Positions 26,835 through 35,063 of a stretch of 64,000 bases of DNA are shown here, in pieces. A program made the position numbers and the translations under genes. Every line of letters starts with the position of its first letter. Position 1 is the first letter of the stretch. Source of the stretch: Alkalibacillus silvisoli (GTDB lineage: Bacteria; Bacillota; Bacilli; Bacillales; Alkalibacillaceae); the NCBI RefSeq assembly GCF_039521975.1, contig NZ_BAAACZ010000009.1:434001-498000 (forward strand). Direction: 5' to 3'. The notes beneath the pieces were generated by a model, which worked only from the letters and a program-made list of their open reading frames with translations, was not told where the DNA came from and searched no databases.

Positions 26835-27485
26835 GTGTTAACAAAAAAGAATATTCGATTTGTATTAGATACTTTAGAAGAAATGTACCCAGATGCTGAT
26901 TGTGAATTAACTCATGACAATGAGTTGGAATTATTAATTGCAGTTGTATTATCAGCCCAAGCAACAGATGCTTTAGTTAATAAGGTGACACCAGGGTTGT
27001 TTTTGAAATATAAGACACCAGAAGATTATATTAATGTATCATTAGAAGAACTACAAAATGACATTAGAAGAATTGGATTATATCGTAATAAAGCGAAAAA
27101 TATCCGGAAGCTTTGTGCCGATTTAATTGAAAAGTATGATGGGGAAGTACCTAATGATTATGATGCGCTTGTTAATTTAGCTGGGGTAGGTCGAAAAACA
27201 GCTAATGTTGTGGTTTCTGTAGCTTTTAATCAACCAGCTATTGCTGTTGATACCCATGTCGAAAGGGTATCTAAAAGGCTTGGAATATGTCGCTATAAAG
27301 ACTCAGTTTTAGAAGTAGAAAAAACACTAATGCGAAAAATACCTGAAGAAGAATGGAGTCCAACGCATCATCGTATGATTTTCTTTGGTCGTTACCATTG
27401 TCAGGCTAAAACACCAAATTGTCCTGAATGCCCATTACTTGAAATTTGTCGTGAAGGTCAAAAAAGGATGAAGAAACGGAGTTAA
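26835..27485 (+). CDS. nth: Endonuclease III (DNA glycosylase/AP lyase)
   Basis: Removes oxidised pyrimidines and nicks abasic sites. 216 residues: helix-hairpin-helix with catalytic lysine in LAGVGRKTANVV, aspartate in AVDTHVERV, and the [4Fe-4S] cysteines in CQAKTPNCPECPLLEIC at the C-terminus. GTG start preceded by GGGGGAGAAGAAAGG. Three bases separate it from ypoC. Confidence 0.97.
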   Translation: MLTKKNIRFVLDTLEEMYPDADCELTHDNELELLIAVVLSAQATDALVNKVTPGLFLKYKTPEDYINVSLEELQNDIRRIGLYRNKAKNIRKLCADLIEKYDGEVPNDYDALVNLAGVGRKTANVVVSVAFNQPAIAVDTHVERVSKRLGICRYKDSVLEVEKTLMRKIPEEEWSPTHHRMIFFGRYHCQAKTPNCPECPLLEICREGQKRMKKRS

Positions 27486-27488
27486 TAC

Positions 27489-27839
27489 ATGAAGACAGAA
27501 GAGATTGATTTGAGGTTTGAACGTTGGGATGAAGTTTCTCTAGAAATCGAACAACTTGTTTTAGCCCGTGAATTTAGTCAGACTAAAAACCATGTGTTAT
27601 ATTATTTAGATGAATTAAAAGTGGTCATTCTTCATGTTAATGAAGTTGAAGTCGAAGATCAGTATAGTGTTTCATTATTTGATTCATTAACATATATCCC
27701 TCTAAACGTTAGTGAGCGATTAGCTTTTATTGAAAATAGAAGTCATCACCGCCATGGTTTTGTTCAACTCAATGAACTCTATAAAGAAATGAAGAAAAAA
27801 TACGCTATTGCTAAATTAAAAGCTAACCAAAAAGGCTAG
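27489..27839 (+). CDS. ypoC: YpoC family protein
   Basis: 116 residues, soluble. The central YYLDELKVVILHVN and the C-terminal MKKKYAIAKLK segments together with its fixed place after nth identify it with YpoC of B. subtilis. Function unknown. Last gene of the dnaD-nth-ypoC unit. Confidence 0.85.
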   Translation: MKTEEIDLRFERWDEVSLEIEQLVLAREFSQTKNHVLYYLDELKVVILHVNEVEVEDQYSVSLFDSLTYIPLNVSERLAFIENRSHHRHGFVQLNELYKEMKKKYAIAKLKANQKG

Positions 27840-27868
27840 TGTCACTTGATTTGACACTAGCCTTAAAT
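27832..27868. terminator. Bidirectional terminator after ypoC
   Basis: The 13 bp stem AAGGCTAGTGTCA / TGACACTAGCCTT has a 7 nt loop. Its 5' arm overlaps the ypoC stop. The minus-strand side has the better T-run (TTTTTGG), so it can also stop transcription arriving from ponA. Confidence 0.85.
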
Positions 27869-27876
27869 ATGATCTC

Positions 27877-28078
27877 TTTTATACCATTAAAACAAAAGGA
27901 GTTGCGAACACATGCACCATAACATAATATTACTAGGGTTGGAAAACTTTCGTGTGATGGTGGATGATCAGACACTGAATCGTTCAGTGGTATCCAAGTC
28001 TTATTGCATTATAAGTTTTAAACATGTACAAACAGGTGGAATAAATAAGGAGTGCTCTTAGATGAGCACCCCTTATTT
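27877..28078 (+). mobile_element. Internally deleted remnant of an ISL3-type insertion sequence
   Basis: The left part (27877-27960) matches the 5' end of the decayed transposase near 56.7 kb: TTTTATACCA, AAAGGAG, then an ATG encoding MHHNIILLGLENFRVM against MHHNMTLPGLESFHVI. The right part (about 28000-28078) matches the 3' end of that element: codons equivalent to VLLHHKYK..., then TAAATAAGGAGTGCTCTTA. The middle of the transposase is gone. The right end forms a hairpin (AAATAAGG-AGTGCTC / GAGCAC-C-CCTTATTT). This accounts for most of the gap between ypoC and ponA. Confidence 0.78.
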
Positions 28079-28184
28079 GAATAGAGTTACAGTTTAGAGT
28101 TAGAAATGTTTTCCCTCAAGATCGAGATCATCTGTTAGCTAAGACTGTCGAATTTGAGGGTACAATTCAAAAAGTAATAGTCTG

Positions 28185-30824
28185 TTATTCCTGATCTTCT
28201 ACCTCTTCAGGGTCAGGTGGAGGGTCTATACCGATTTCTTCATCAATTTCGTCATCCCCATCACCGTCTCCATCTTCATCTTCGTCATCAGTTCCGTCAT
28301 CATCGTTGTTTCCATTCCCATTCCCATTTCCGTTTCCATTTCCGTTACCTTCACCATTTCCATTACCTTGGCCATTCCCATTTCCATTACCGTTGCCTTG
28401 ACCATTGCCGTTACCTTCACCGGGTTCGTCTTCTTCTGGTGGTGACTCTTCTTCTTGTTCTTCTTCATCTTCATCTTCATCGAAGAAATCATCCCAGAAG
28501 TTAGAGTCTTCACCAGGAATTTCAATGGATTCAGAAATAGGGTCACTTCGGTTCTCATCATTGTCTTCATCGTAGGCGATTACTTCAAATGTATAAGTTG
28601 CGCCTAATTCTATATCAGTAAACGTAAATTCTGTATCAGAAAGGTTTGTGTTTTCAACTTCGCTGCCATCTTCACTAATTGTTAATTCAAATTCAATATC
28701 ATGCTCATCAGAACCAGGGTGACTCCAAGTAGCCTCAATAATTTGATCTTCTTCATCAAAGTTTAAGTTTAATGATTCTGCTGGTTCTACCATGTCATAT
28801 TCCTCTGATTGTTCACTTGGTTCTGTGCCTTCTACAAAGAGTTCAGTTACAATTTGATCGTCTGGCGTGAACTCACTAGGAAGTTTAGCAGGTCTTGATC
28901 CTCTTTCAATATCGACTTCAACTACTGAATTAGGACGTGTGAAGTCTGCTGTTTCTACACCATTTGAAAGGTTTTCCATCATACTCTGGAATAAAGGTCT
29001 TGTTCGGCTACTTACTGATTGACCTTCATCAGAAGGATAACCATTCCAAACTGAAACTGTATAGTTAGTTGTATAACCAACTAACCAAGAATCAATATCC
29101 TCGTTAGTACCCGTTTTAGCTGCAACAGGTAAACCACCAAAGTTTAATCCACTTGCAGTACCATTTGGATGAGCAATCGTATCTTTCAACATGTCACTAA
29201 TCATGTATGCAGTATAATCCGACATAACTGGATTACTTTCCCGGTCGACTTCTAATGTCTCACCATCTCTAAATTCAATTTTAGTAATAGTGTGAGGGTC
29301 ATTATAAACGCCTTCATTACCAAAGGCTGCAAATGCTCCCGCCATTTCATAAGGGTTTGTTTGAATGTCGTTTACACTACCAATAGGGTACGATTCAGCC
29401 ACACTATTTTCAATTGATGAAATACCTAAACTTCTGGCAAAATCCCCGGCTTGAGAACGATCAATTTCATCACGAACATTTTGTACTGAAGGAACGTTTA
29501 ATGAGCGGTATAAAGCTTCACGCATTGTAACCCAACCATAATAATACTCACCAAAGTTACGGAAGGATTGTTCTCCTTCACCGTCCCACGTATAGTAAGC
29601 TTCTGATGAATCATCTAAATACTGATGATAGGTTGATAATTGGTTTTGTTCAATAGCAGGTCCGAAGCTTACGATCGGTTTAATTGCCGATCCAGGTCCA
29701 CGACCACTGTCTGTAGCATAGTTAAAGCCACGGAAGTCATCTTTATTTCTTCCACCACCAATTGCAAGAACTTCACCACTTGCTGTATCCAAAGCGACAA
29801 TAGCCGCTTCTTGGCCTTCAGGGTGATCAACAGGGCTCTCTTCGCTTAATAAGTGCTCAACATGCTCTTGAGCGCTTTGGTCTAGTGTTGTGTGAATCGT
29901 TAATCCAGCTGTGTATAGGTTAATGTCATCATCATCGATTATTTCTTCAGCCTCTTCATAAACTGTTTCAATGAAGGCTGAATACTTTAATTCACTTTCA
30001 TAACTTTCTTGAATCATATCCTCAACAGATATTTCTTTTGCTTCTTCAGCTTCTTCTTCAGTAATCTTTTCATGTCTTACCATTAAATCTAAAACAGTAT
30101 TTCTTCTTTGTTCAGCAAGGTCAGGGTTATTAGCAGGGTTGTAAGCATTTGGTCGTTGCGGAATTCCTGCTAGCAGTGCTGCTTCAGCAAGCGTTAAGTC
30201 ATCAAGGTCTTCTTTGCCAAAGTATACTTCTGAAGCTTTTTGCACACCATAAATGCCATTACTGTAATAAATCTTATTTAAATACATCATTAAGATTTGT
30301 TCTTTTGAATATTCGCGTTCAAGTTGTAAAGCCAAGTATTGCTCTTGTACTTTACGCTCCATACGCTTTTCATTAGTTAATAAGAAGTTTTTGATCACTT
30401 GCTGTGTAATAGTACTAGCACCTTGCGAACCAAACCCGCCCGTGATATTGGCCATAACAGCTCCGCCAATACGCCTTACGTCAATACCACTATGGTCATA
30501 GAACCTGACATCTTCAGCTGCAAGTACAGCATCTTCCATAATAGGTGATAAATCTTCATAATCGATAATAGTTCGGTTTTCAGCTGCCAAATCTGCAACT
30601 TCTTCACCATTTCGGTCGAGTATAGTTGTGCTTGCTGGGACTTCTAGTTCTTCAGCAGTTAACTCAGGTGCATTACTAATAAATGAATAGAGCACACCTA
30701 AACCAATAGCAAATGTCACTAAACCAATAACTAATAAGGTGACAAATACTTTTTTCCAATTTATTTTTCGATTCTTTTTTTTGTTTTGTTTTCTTACTTT
30801 ACGACTTTTAACTTGTTCAGTCAT
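28185..30824 (-). CDS. ponA: Class A penicillin-binding protein 1 with Fn3 domain and Gly-Asn/acidic tail
   Basis: Bifunctional peptidoglycan polymerase. 879 residues: cytosolic basic N-terminus, one membrane helix (about 24-46), GT51 glycosyltransferase (EDVRFYDHSG, GASTITQQ, ALQLEREYSKEQIL), transpeptidase with SAIK near 378, SLN, and KTGT. After the catalytic part come an Fn3-like domain (about 650-780) and a low-complexity end: acidic run, about 45 residues of alternating Gly-Asn/Gly-Gln, then an Asp/Glu-Pro tail. GGAGGAG lies 5 nt before the ATG, inside the end of recU. Same recU-ponA pairing as in B. subtilis. Confidence 0.95.
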   Translation of the reverse strand: MTEQVKSRKVRKQNKKKNRKINWKKVFVTLLVIGLVTFAIGLGVLYSFISNAPELTAEELEVPASTTILDRNGEEVADLAAENRTIIDYEDLSPIMEDAVLAAEDVRFYDHSGIDVRRIGGAVMANITGGFGSQGASTITQQVIKNFLLTNEKRMERKVQEQYLALQLEREYSKEQILMMYLNKIYYSNGIYGVQKASEVYFGKEDLDDLTLAEAALLAGIPQRPNAYNPANNPDLAEQRRNTVLDLMVRHEKITEEEAEEAKEISVEDMIQESYESELKYSAFIETVYEEAEEIIDDDDINLYTAGLTIHTTLDQSAQEHVEHLLSEESPVDHPEGQEAAIVALDTASGEVLAIGGGRNKDDFRGFNYATDSGRGPGSAIKPIVSFGPAIEQNQLSTYHQYLDDSSEAYYTWDGEGEQSFRNFGEYYYGWVTMREALYRSLNVPSVQNVRDEIDRSQAGDFARSLGISSIENSVAESYPIGSVNDIQTNPYEMAGAFAAFGNEGVYNDPHTITKIEFRDGETLEVDRESNPVMSDYTAYMISDMLKDTIAHPNGTASGLNFGGLPVAAKTGTNEDIDSWLVGYTTNYTVSVWNGYPSDEGQSVSSRTRPLFQSMMENLSNGVETADFTRPNSVVEVDIERGSRPAKLPSEFTPDDQIVTELFVEGTEPSEQSEEYDMVEPAESLNLNFDEEDQIIEATWSHPGSDEHDIEFELTISEDGSEVENTNLSDTEFTFTDIELGATYTFEVIAYDEDNDENRSDPISESIEIPGEDSNFWDDFFDEDEDEEEQEEESPPEEDEPGEGNGNGQGNGNGNGNGQGNGNGEGNGNGNGNGNGNGNNDDDGTDDEDEDGDGDGDDEIDEEIGIDPPPDPEEVEDQE
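28284..28425 (-). repeat. Gly-Asn codon repeat in ponA
   Basis: Short tandem units of six bases, read on the minus strand as GGN AAY, encode alternating glycine and asparagine with occasional Gln/Glu. Slippage-prone and likely length-variable between strains. Confidence 0.85.
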
Positions 30825-30825
30825 T

Positions 30826-31437
30826 TCAATCTCCTCCGTTAATGTACACATCGTCGATTATACTTAGATAGTCTACTTTTGCCTGTAATTGAAACGGAAT
30901 TAAATATCCGTGCTCTTTTATAAATGGATAAGAAAGTGATTTACGTCCACCAAGTTCTTGTTGTTCCCATACAACTAAGAGTGGCTCTAATGGCAAAAGA
31001 TAGGTTTCATCTTTTATTGTGAAGCGAATGATTAAAAAGCTAATTCCACCATGTTGTTCAATTCTTTTCATATGCTTAACTTGGTGAGGATGAATATTGG
31101 TCAAAGGTAGTGATTGCTTATTTTTTGTTTCTTTCGCTTCAAAATCAAGATGCTTCCCTTTATAAATACCATTAAAATCTGTAGTCGATGGTTTTTGATA
31201 ATAAGCTTCCTTGATGACAGCTGCACTTCTTTTAGGATAATCGACTTGCACAACTTGAACCGGTGTCGGCTTTTTATGGATTACAGCCTTGCCTGATTCT
31301 AAATAATAATTATTCGATTCTACGATCTCTTTTTCGAGGGTCATTCCCCTGTTGGCGAAAGCATCGTTTGTTTTATAGGATTGTTTATTTGAAAGGCTTG
31401 TATAATGGCTTTGCCGACTTCCCTTTGGGTACTTCAA
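30826..31437 (-). CDS. recU: Holliday junction resolvase RecU
   Basis: Resolves four-way DNA junctions in recombination and chromosome segregation. 203 residues. Catalytic block: STTDFNGIYKG then DFEAKETKNK; also IHKKPTPVQVV and YPKRSAAVIKEAYY. TTG start, with GGAGGA 7 nt upstream, begins at the family N-terminus (MKYPKG). One base separates its stop from the ponA ATG. Confidence 0.95.
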   Translation of the reverse strand: MKYPKGSRQSHYTSLSNKQSYKTNDAFANRGMTLEKEIVESNNYYLESGKAVIHKKPTPVQVVQVDYPKRSAAVIKEAYYQKPSTTDFNGIYKGKHLDFEAKETKNKQSLPLTNIHPHQVKHMKRIEQHGGISFLIIRFTIKDETYLLPLEPLLVVWEQQELGGRKSLSYPFIKEHGYLIPFQLQAKVDYLSIIDDVYINGGD

Positions 31438-31543
31438 AAATGATTCCTCCTAACAATCCTATTATACCAAATTTTAAATTAAAAAGATTTGGATATACTG
31501 TGAATATAGTCAGCAATTAACGACACAAAAAGTACATAAAGGA

Positions 31544-32524
31544 ATGGCGAATGGCAATATGATCCCTTTAATGGTTAATTATATTAAAGCACAGACAAAA
31601 ACACATAACATCAATAATGTAGCTCGTACAAAAGCTTATTTGTCCTTTTATGAAGAAAACCCTGATGTTAAATGGACATTTCTTGCAAGTTTTGTATCTA
31701 GAAATGCCGGTTGGAACATGACAGACTTACAATCTAATACTTATAAGGCTTTATTGAGTAAACAACAGTTAAAGTCACTTTATTTAACGTATGAAAGCAT
31801 AAATTGGTTCATATTCCAAGATGCTTATCCGCAACTATTAATTTATAAACTTTCCAAAGAACAAAAGAAGCCATTATTCTTTTTATTTAAATATTTTCAC
31901 ATATCTTCATTTATGGAAAGAGAATGGTATCACTTTTATCAACATCAAGATTTTAACAGATTAATGTATTCCCAAATTATAAACGAACAAAACATTATTC
32001 AACAGCCGATTATTAAACATAATCCTTACAGAAAAGCAGTTTTTAAATCATTACCATATCGCTTACAAGAGCTGCTTCATTTAAATGCTGTATTGCTCCC
32101 AACTGAACAAGGAAAGGTTTATGGAGAGTTTGTACCTCATTTCACTCATGTTCATAAAAGGATTAAGTTTGGAAAACAACTAGCAGCTATATTGTTTTAT
32201 CCCTATTTATATCCATTGTTTAATAGTTTTTCAAGAAATATACCTGTAACTGGAGAACGGAAAGAATATGAACAGTTTATAAATTTAAACAATGAGTTAT
32301 CAACTAAACCATTGACTGAATTATACCAAGACACTGAACATGAATTAACAGCACCTCGAAAAGACTGGTCTAATCATACTAAAATAAAGCGCAAATGGTG
32401 GAAAGAACCAAACGTTAAGAGAATTGAACCTTTTGCAAATCAATTTTATGAAAAACGTAATCAACTTCATAAACTTAGTGATGCTAAAGGGAAATTAACT
32501 CAAGTTACTGTCGAAAAAAAGTAG
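31544..32524 (+). CDS. yppC: YppC family protein (DUF2515)
   Basis: 326 residues, soluble, aromatic-rich. The conserved VARTKAYLSFYEENPDVKW and FVSRNAGWNMTDL segments (about 24-65) identify the YppC/DUF2515 family; function unknown. Divergent from recU, as in B. subtilis. The start is uncertain: the first ATG abuts AAAGGA, while an ATG five codons in (MIPLMVNY) has better spacing. Confidence 0.85.
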   Translation: MANGNMIPLMVNYIKAQTKTHNINNVARTKAYLSFYEENPDVKWTFLASFVSRNAGWNMTDLQSNTYKALLSKQQLKSLYLTYESINWFIFQDAYPQLLIYKLSKEQKKPLFFLFKYFHISSFMEREWYHFYQHQDFNRLMYSQIINEQNIIQQPIIKHNPYRKAVFKSLPYRLQELLHLNAVLLPTEQGKVYGEFVPHFTHVHKRIKFGKQLAAILFYPYLYPLFNSFSRNIPVTGERKEYEQFINLNNELSTKPLTELYQDTEHELTAPRKDWSNHTKIKRKWWKEPNVKRIEPFANQFYEKRNQLHKLSDAKGKLTQVTVEKK

Positions 32525-32624
32525 CTTAAAGGAAGTTTTGTGTGATCACTTCTACTTTTGTCATGTATGAAGGAGATATAGATCATAAGACTGAATTAGG
32601 TTAAGTAAGAAAGGGGGATTGCTG

Positions 32625-32756
32625 ATGTATCCGAACCCGAAAGAGCATCAACATTCCAACAAAGAAAAATTAATTCAGTCACTTGGTCAACTAGAAATGG
32701 CCTTAGACCAATTACAAACTAGAATATATGACCCGACAAAAGAAAAAACGAACTAA
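32625..32756 (+). CDS. Small protein of unknown function (43 residues)
   Basis: An open frame of 43 codons with a strong site (AAGGGGGATTGCTG then ATG). The sequence starts MYPNPKEHQHSNKEK and ends in an amphipathic helix-like LGQLEMALDQLQTRIYD. Not recognised; it lies where B. subtilis has the small gene yppD, between yppC and yppE. Support is the ribosome site, the coding-like composition and the position. Confidence 0.6.
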   Translation: MYPNPKEHQHSNKEKLIQSLGQLEMALDQLQTRIYDPTKEKTN

Positions 32757-32812
32757 TTTGTAGTATGTTGCATAAATTCATGATACATTTAGGGGGAAGA
32801 AGGGTGGTCGTT

Positions 32813-33163
32813 ATGCAAGAATTTATGCAGCTAACAACTGATTTAAGAAATAATGTACTTGAAGATTGTTTAAGGCGATATGAGCATGGTCGAAAGTTCG
32901 ATCGGAAAAACTATGATGATTTTAATTACATTAAACATGAAACATTACCGCAATTTGAAAAGATAGAAAAATGGGAAGAGGATGCGAATACAGTAGTTCA
33001 TATGATTGCTCTGTTCCCAAACCAAATAAAAAATACAAAAGATAACCTAGAGATTATGATTCTTCATAGTTACTTTCACGACGTCAGAAAGAAAAGGTTC
33101 ATGGAATTATATCAATCTGTCATGTACAATTTAGATCTCATATTAAATGATGAAAAACAATAA
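32813..33163 (+). CDS. yppE: YppE family protein (DUF1798)
   Basis: About 116 residues, all-helical. RYEHGRKFDRKNYDDF, KDNLEIMILHSYFHDVRKK and RFMELYQSVMYNL match YppE. ATG chosen after GGAAGAAGG; an in-frame GTG three codons upstream is equally possible. Function unknown; helical-bundle fold is known for the family. Confidence 0.85.
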   Translation: MQEFMQLTTDLRNNVLEDCLRRYEHGRKFDRKNYDDFNYIKHETLPQFEKIEKWEEDANTVVHMIALFPNQIKNTKDNLEIMILHSYFHDVRKKRFMELYQSVMYNLDLILNDEKQ

Positions 33164-33212
33164 TAACTGTTGAATTATATAAACCCACTAATGATCGCGA
33201 GGGAGCGTTAAT

Positions 33213-33620
33213 ATGGAGAGAAAAGAATTAATACAGTCAGCAAAAGAAATGCTATCAAAAGCTTTCGTACCTTATTCTAAATTTCCAGTTGGAGCGGCAT
33301 TACTAACGAAAGGTGGAGAGGTTTACCAAGGTTGTAACATTGAAAATGCAGCATATCCTGTAACTTGTTGTGCTGAACGTGTCGCAATTTTCAAAGCAGT
33401 ATCAGAAGGAGAAAGAGAATTCGAAGCACTTGCTGTTATAGCGAATACTGAACGCCCAGTTCCGCCATGTGGCTCTTGCAGACAAGTTATGAGCGAGTTT
33501 TTTGAACCTGATATGCGTGTTTATATCACAAGTAAAGAGTTAGAAGTAAAAGAAACAACCGTTAAGGAATTGCTGCCATTTTCTTTTACACCTGGAGACT
33601 TAGAATCTGGAAGAGAATAA
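33213..33620 (+). CDS. cdd: Cytidine deaminase
   Basis: Zn-dependent deamination of cytidine/deoxycytidine in pyrimidine salvage. 135 residues. Zinc/catalytic motifs CAERVAIFKA (with the proton-shuttling Glu) and PPCGSCRQ; substrate loop FPVGAALLT and NIENAAYPVT. In B. subtilis cdd lies with dgkA and era; here it stands between yppE and ypsA, followed by its own terminator. GCGAGGGAGCG lies upstream of the ATG. Confidence 0.96.
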   Translation: MERKELIQSAKEMLSKAFVPYSKFPVGAALLTKGGEVYQGCNIENAAYPVTCCAERVAIFKAVSEGEREFEALAVIANTERPVPPCGSCRQVMSEFFEPDMRVYITSKELEVKETTVKELLPFSFTPGDLESGRE

Positions 33621-33661
33621 TTGATGAATTAAAAACGTTTAACCATAATTCACTTAATTTC

Positions 33662-33692
33662 AAAAGAGCTAGTTAAAACTAGCTCTTTTTTT
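33662..33692 (+). terminator. Terminator after cdd
   Basis: AGAGCTAGT / ACTAGCTCT with A and T runs on both sides (AAAA ... TTTTTT). The T-run reaches to within 3 bases of the -10 of ypsA. Confidence 0.93.
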
Positions 33693-33700
33693 GATATACT
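33692..33700 (+). promoter_or_regulatory. Extended -10 promoter of ypsA, start point at or near its ATG
   Basis: TGATATACT has the extended TG and a TATACT -10 ending 6 bases before the ypsA ATG. A start point 6-7 nt after the -10 would fall on or next to the A of ATG. The spacer and any -35 lie inside the cdd terminator stem; no good -35 is seen. Confidence 0.6.
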
Positions 33701-33706
33701 AGTATT

Positions 33707-34288
33707 ATGGATATTAAATCATTAACCGCAACAGGCTATAAACCACATGAATTAAATATTTTTAATGAAAACGACATTAAAGTACAAGTTATTAAAGAAG
33801 CTATAAAAAGGCGACTTCTGCCATATGTACAAGCTGGTCTTGAATGGATCGTTATTTCAGGACAGCCGGGTGTAGAAATGTGGGCATATGATGTCATTCA
33901 TTCACTAAAAGAGGACTATAATATAAGAGTAGCTGTTATCCCACCATTTGTGAATCAAGAAAAGGTGTGGAATGAAGAGAGGCAAAATAAGTATCAAAAA
34001 ATGCTAGCTCAAGCTGATTTTACAAAGCCATTAAGTGAAAAAGAGTACGAAAACCCAAGGCAGTATCAAACTCGTGATCGATGGTTGATTGAAAAAACGG
34101 ATGGAGCCTTAATTCTATTTGAAGAGGAGTACGGTGGGTCTCCAAAGTATTTTTATCGATTAGTCAGACAATATCAAGAAGAGCAATCTTATGAATCGAT
34201 TATTATTAATGCTTTCGAGCTTGATGATGTCGCTTTTGATTTGCAGGAATCGGGACAGTTAAAACAAAATGATGATAAGGGGGATTAA
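33707..34288 (+). CDS. ypsA: YpsA family SLOG-domain protein (DUF1273)
   Basis: 193 residues with a SLOG/Rossmann-like fold: TATGYKPHELNIF at the start, EWIVISGQPGVEMWAYDV near 45-62 as the nucleotide-type loop, and GALILFEEEYGGSPKYF. In Firmicutes YpsA has been tied to cell division and is followed by gpsB, as here. No Shine-Dalgarno sequence exists in the 20 bases before the ATG (a T-run and a -10), yet the ATG matches the family N-terminus, so translation may be leaderless. Six bases separate it from gpsB. Confidence 0.92.
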   Translation: MDIKSLTATGYKPHELNIFNENDIKVQVIKEAIKRRLLPYVQAGLEWIVISGQPGVEMWAYDVIHSLKEDYNIRVAVIPPFVNQEKVWNEERQNKYQKMLAQADFTKPLSEKEYENPRQYQTRDRWLIEKTDGALILFEEEYGGSPKYFYRLVRQYQEEQSYESIIINAFELDDVAFDLQESGQLKQNDDKGD

Positions 34289-34294
34289 TTAGAG

Positions 34295-34594
34295 ATGAAA
34301 AAACCACAATTATCTAATCAAGAAATTTTGGACAAGGAGTTTAAAACAACTATAAGAGGTTATAATCAAGATGAGGTCGATGAATTTTTAGACATTGTGA
34401 TTCAAGACTACGATTATTATGAGAAAGAGGTTAAGCGCCTCAATGAAGAGCTAGAACGATTGAAAAATGCTACTGCCTCGGGTTCTAATACTACATATGC
34501 TAGTAATCAAAGTCGAACACAAGTTAATGCAGATGTATTACAAAGACTTTCTAACTTAGAGAAAGCTGTATTTGGAAGAAAACGAACAGAATAA
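34295..34594 (+). CDS. gpsB: Cell division regulator GpsB
   Basis: DivIVA-like coiled-coil protein that steers PBP1 and other wall enzymes between septum and side wall. 99 residues: DivIVA-type N-terminal domain (ILDKEFKTTIRGYNQDEVDEF), coiled coil (about 38-60), Ser/Thr/Asn linker and a short C-terminal helix (LQRLSNLEKAVFG). Downstream of ypsA and upstream of rnpB, the usual Bacillus place. Its client ponA lies about 4 kb away. Confidence 0.95.
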   Translation: MKKPQLSNQEILDKEFKTTIRGYNQDEVDEFLDIVIQDYDYYEKEVKRLNEELERLKNATASGSNTTYASNQSRTQVNADVLQRLSNLEKAVFGRKRTE

Positions 34595-34630
34595 TTACCA
34601 ATATCTACACTAGCATGCTTACAAGGAGTG

Positions 34631-34639
34631 TGCTATAAT
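34631..34639 (+). promoter_or_regulatory. Extended -10 promoter of rnpB
   Basis: TGCTATAAT is a perfect extended -10, about 30 bases before the RNase P RNA. -35 region is weak. Confidence 0.65.
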
Positions 34640-34667
34640 ACCTTATTCAGGCATAAGTAAAGAGATC

Positions 34668-35063
34668 ATAAATGTCTACGTAATCGCTCAGATGTCTCAT
34701 TTGAGAGGAAAGTCCATGCTCACACGAGCTGAGATGCTCGTAGTGTTCGTGCTTGACGAAACTATAAGTCAAGGTAGCTATTTAGATAGCTAACGGCAGG
34801 GAAATGACCTAAATTTTCGGATATGGTCAGATTACCTTTAAAGTGCCACAGTGACGAACTTGATTGGAAACAATCAAGGTGGAACGCGGTAAACCCCACG
34901 AGTGAGCAACCCAAATTATGGTAGGGGCACTTTTTGCAGGGAAATCAACCTAGCAAAAAGACAAGTGTCACATACACTTGTAGATAGATGATTACGCCTA
35001 GAGTACGAGGTTGACCACCGCTTGTAGTACAACAGGACAGAACATGGCTTACAAGACATTTAT
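34668..35063 (+). ncRNA. rnpB: RNase P RNA, B type
   Basis: Catalytic RNA that removes tRNA 5' leaders. Conserved landmarks in order: GAGGAAAGTCCATGCTC, GACGAAACTATAAG, ACGGCAGG, TTCGGATATGG, AAAGTGCCACAGTGACGAA, GTGGAACGCGGTAAACCCC, GAGTACGAGG and ACATGGCTTACA. The P1 helix is visible as ATAAATGTCT at the 5' end pairing with AGACATTTAT at the 3' end. Layout is the Bacillus (B) type. A short T-rich stretch follows. The 208 bases up to the next gene show no other feature. Confidence 0.96.

Noticed and set aside
28284..28425. CRISPR-like short repeats
   Set aside because: Six-base in-frame coding repeats without spacers; part of ponA.
28217..28570. Open frames rich in His/Arg or Met/Lys opposite or within the 3' end of ponA
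   Set aside because: Shadow frames of the Gly-Asn and acidic codon repeats of ponA; no start signals.
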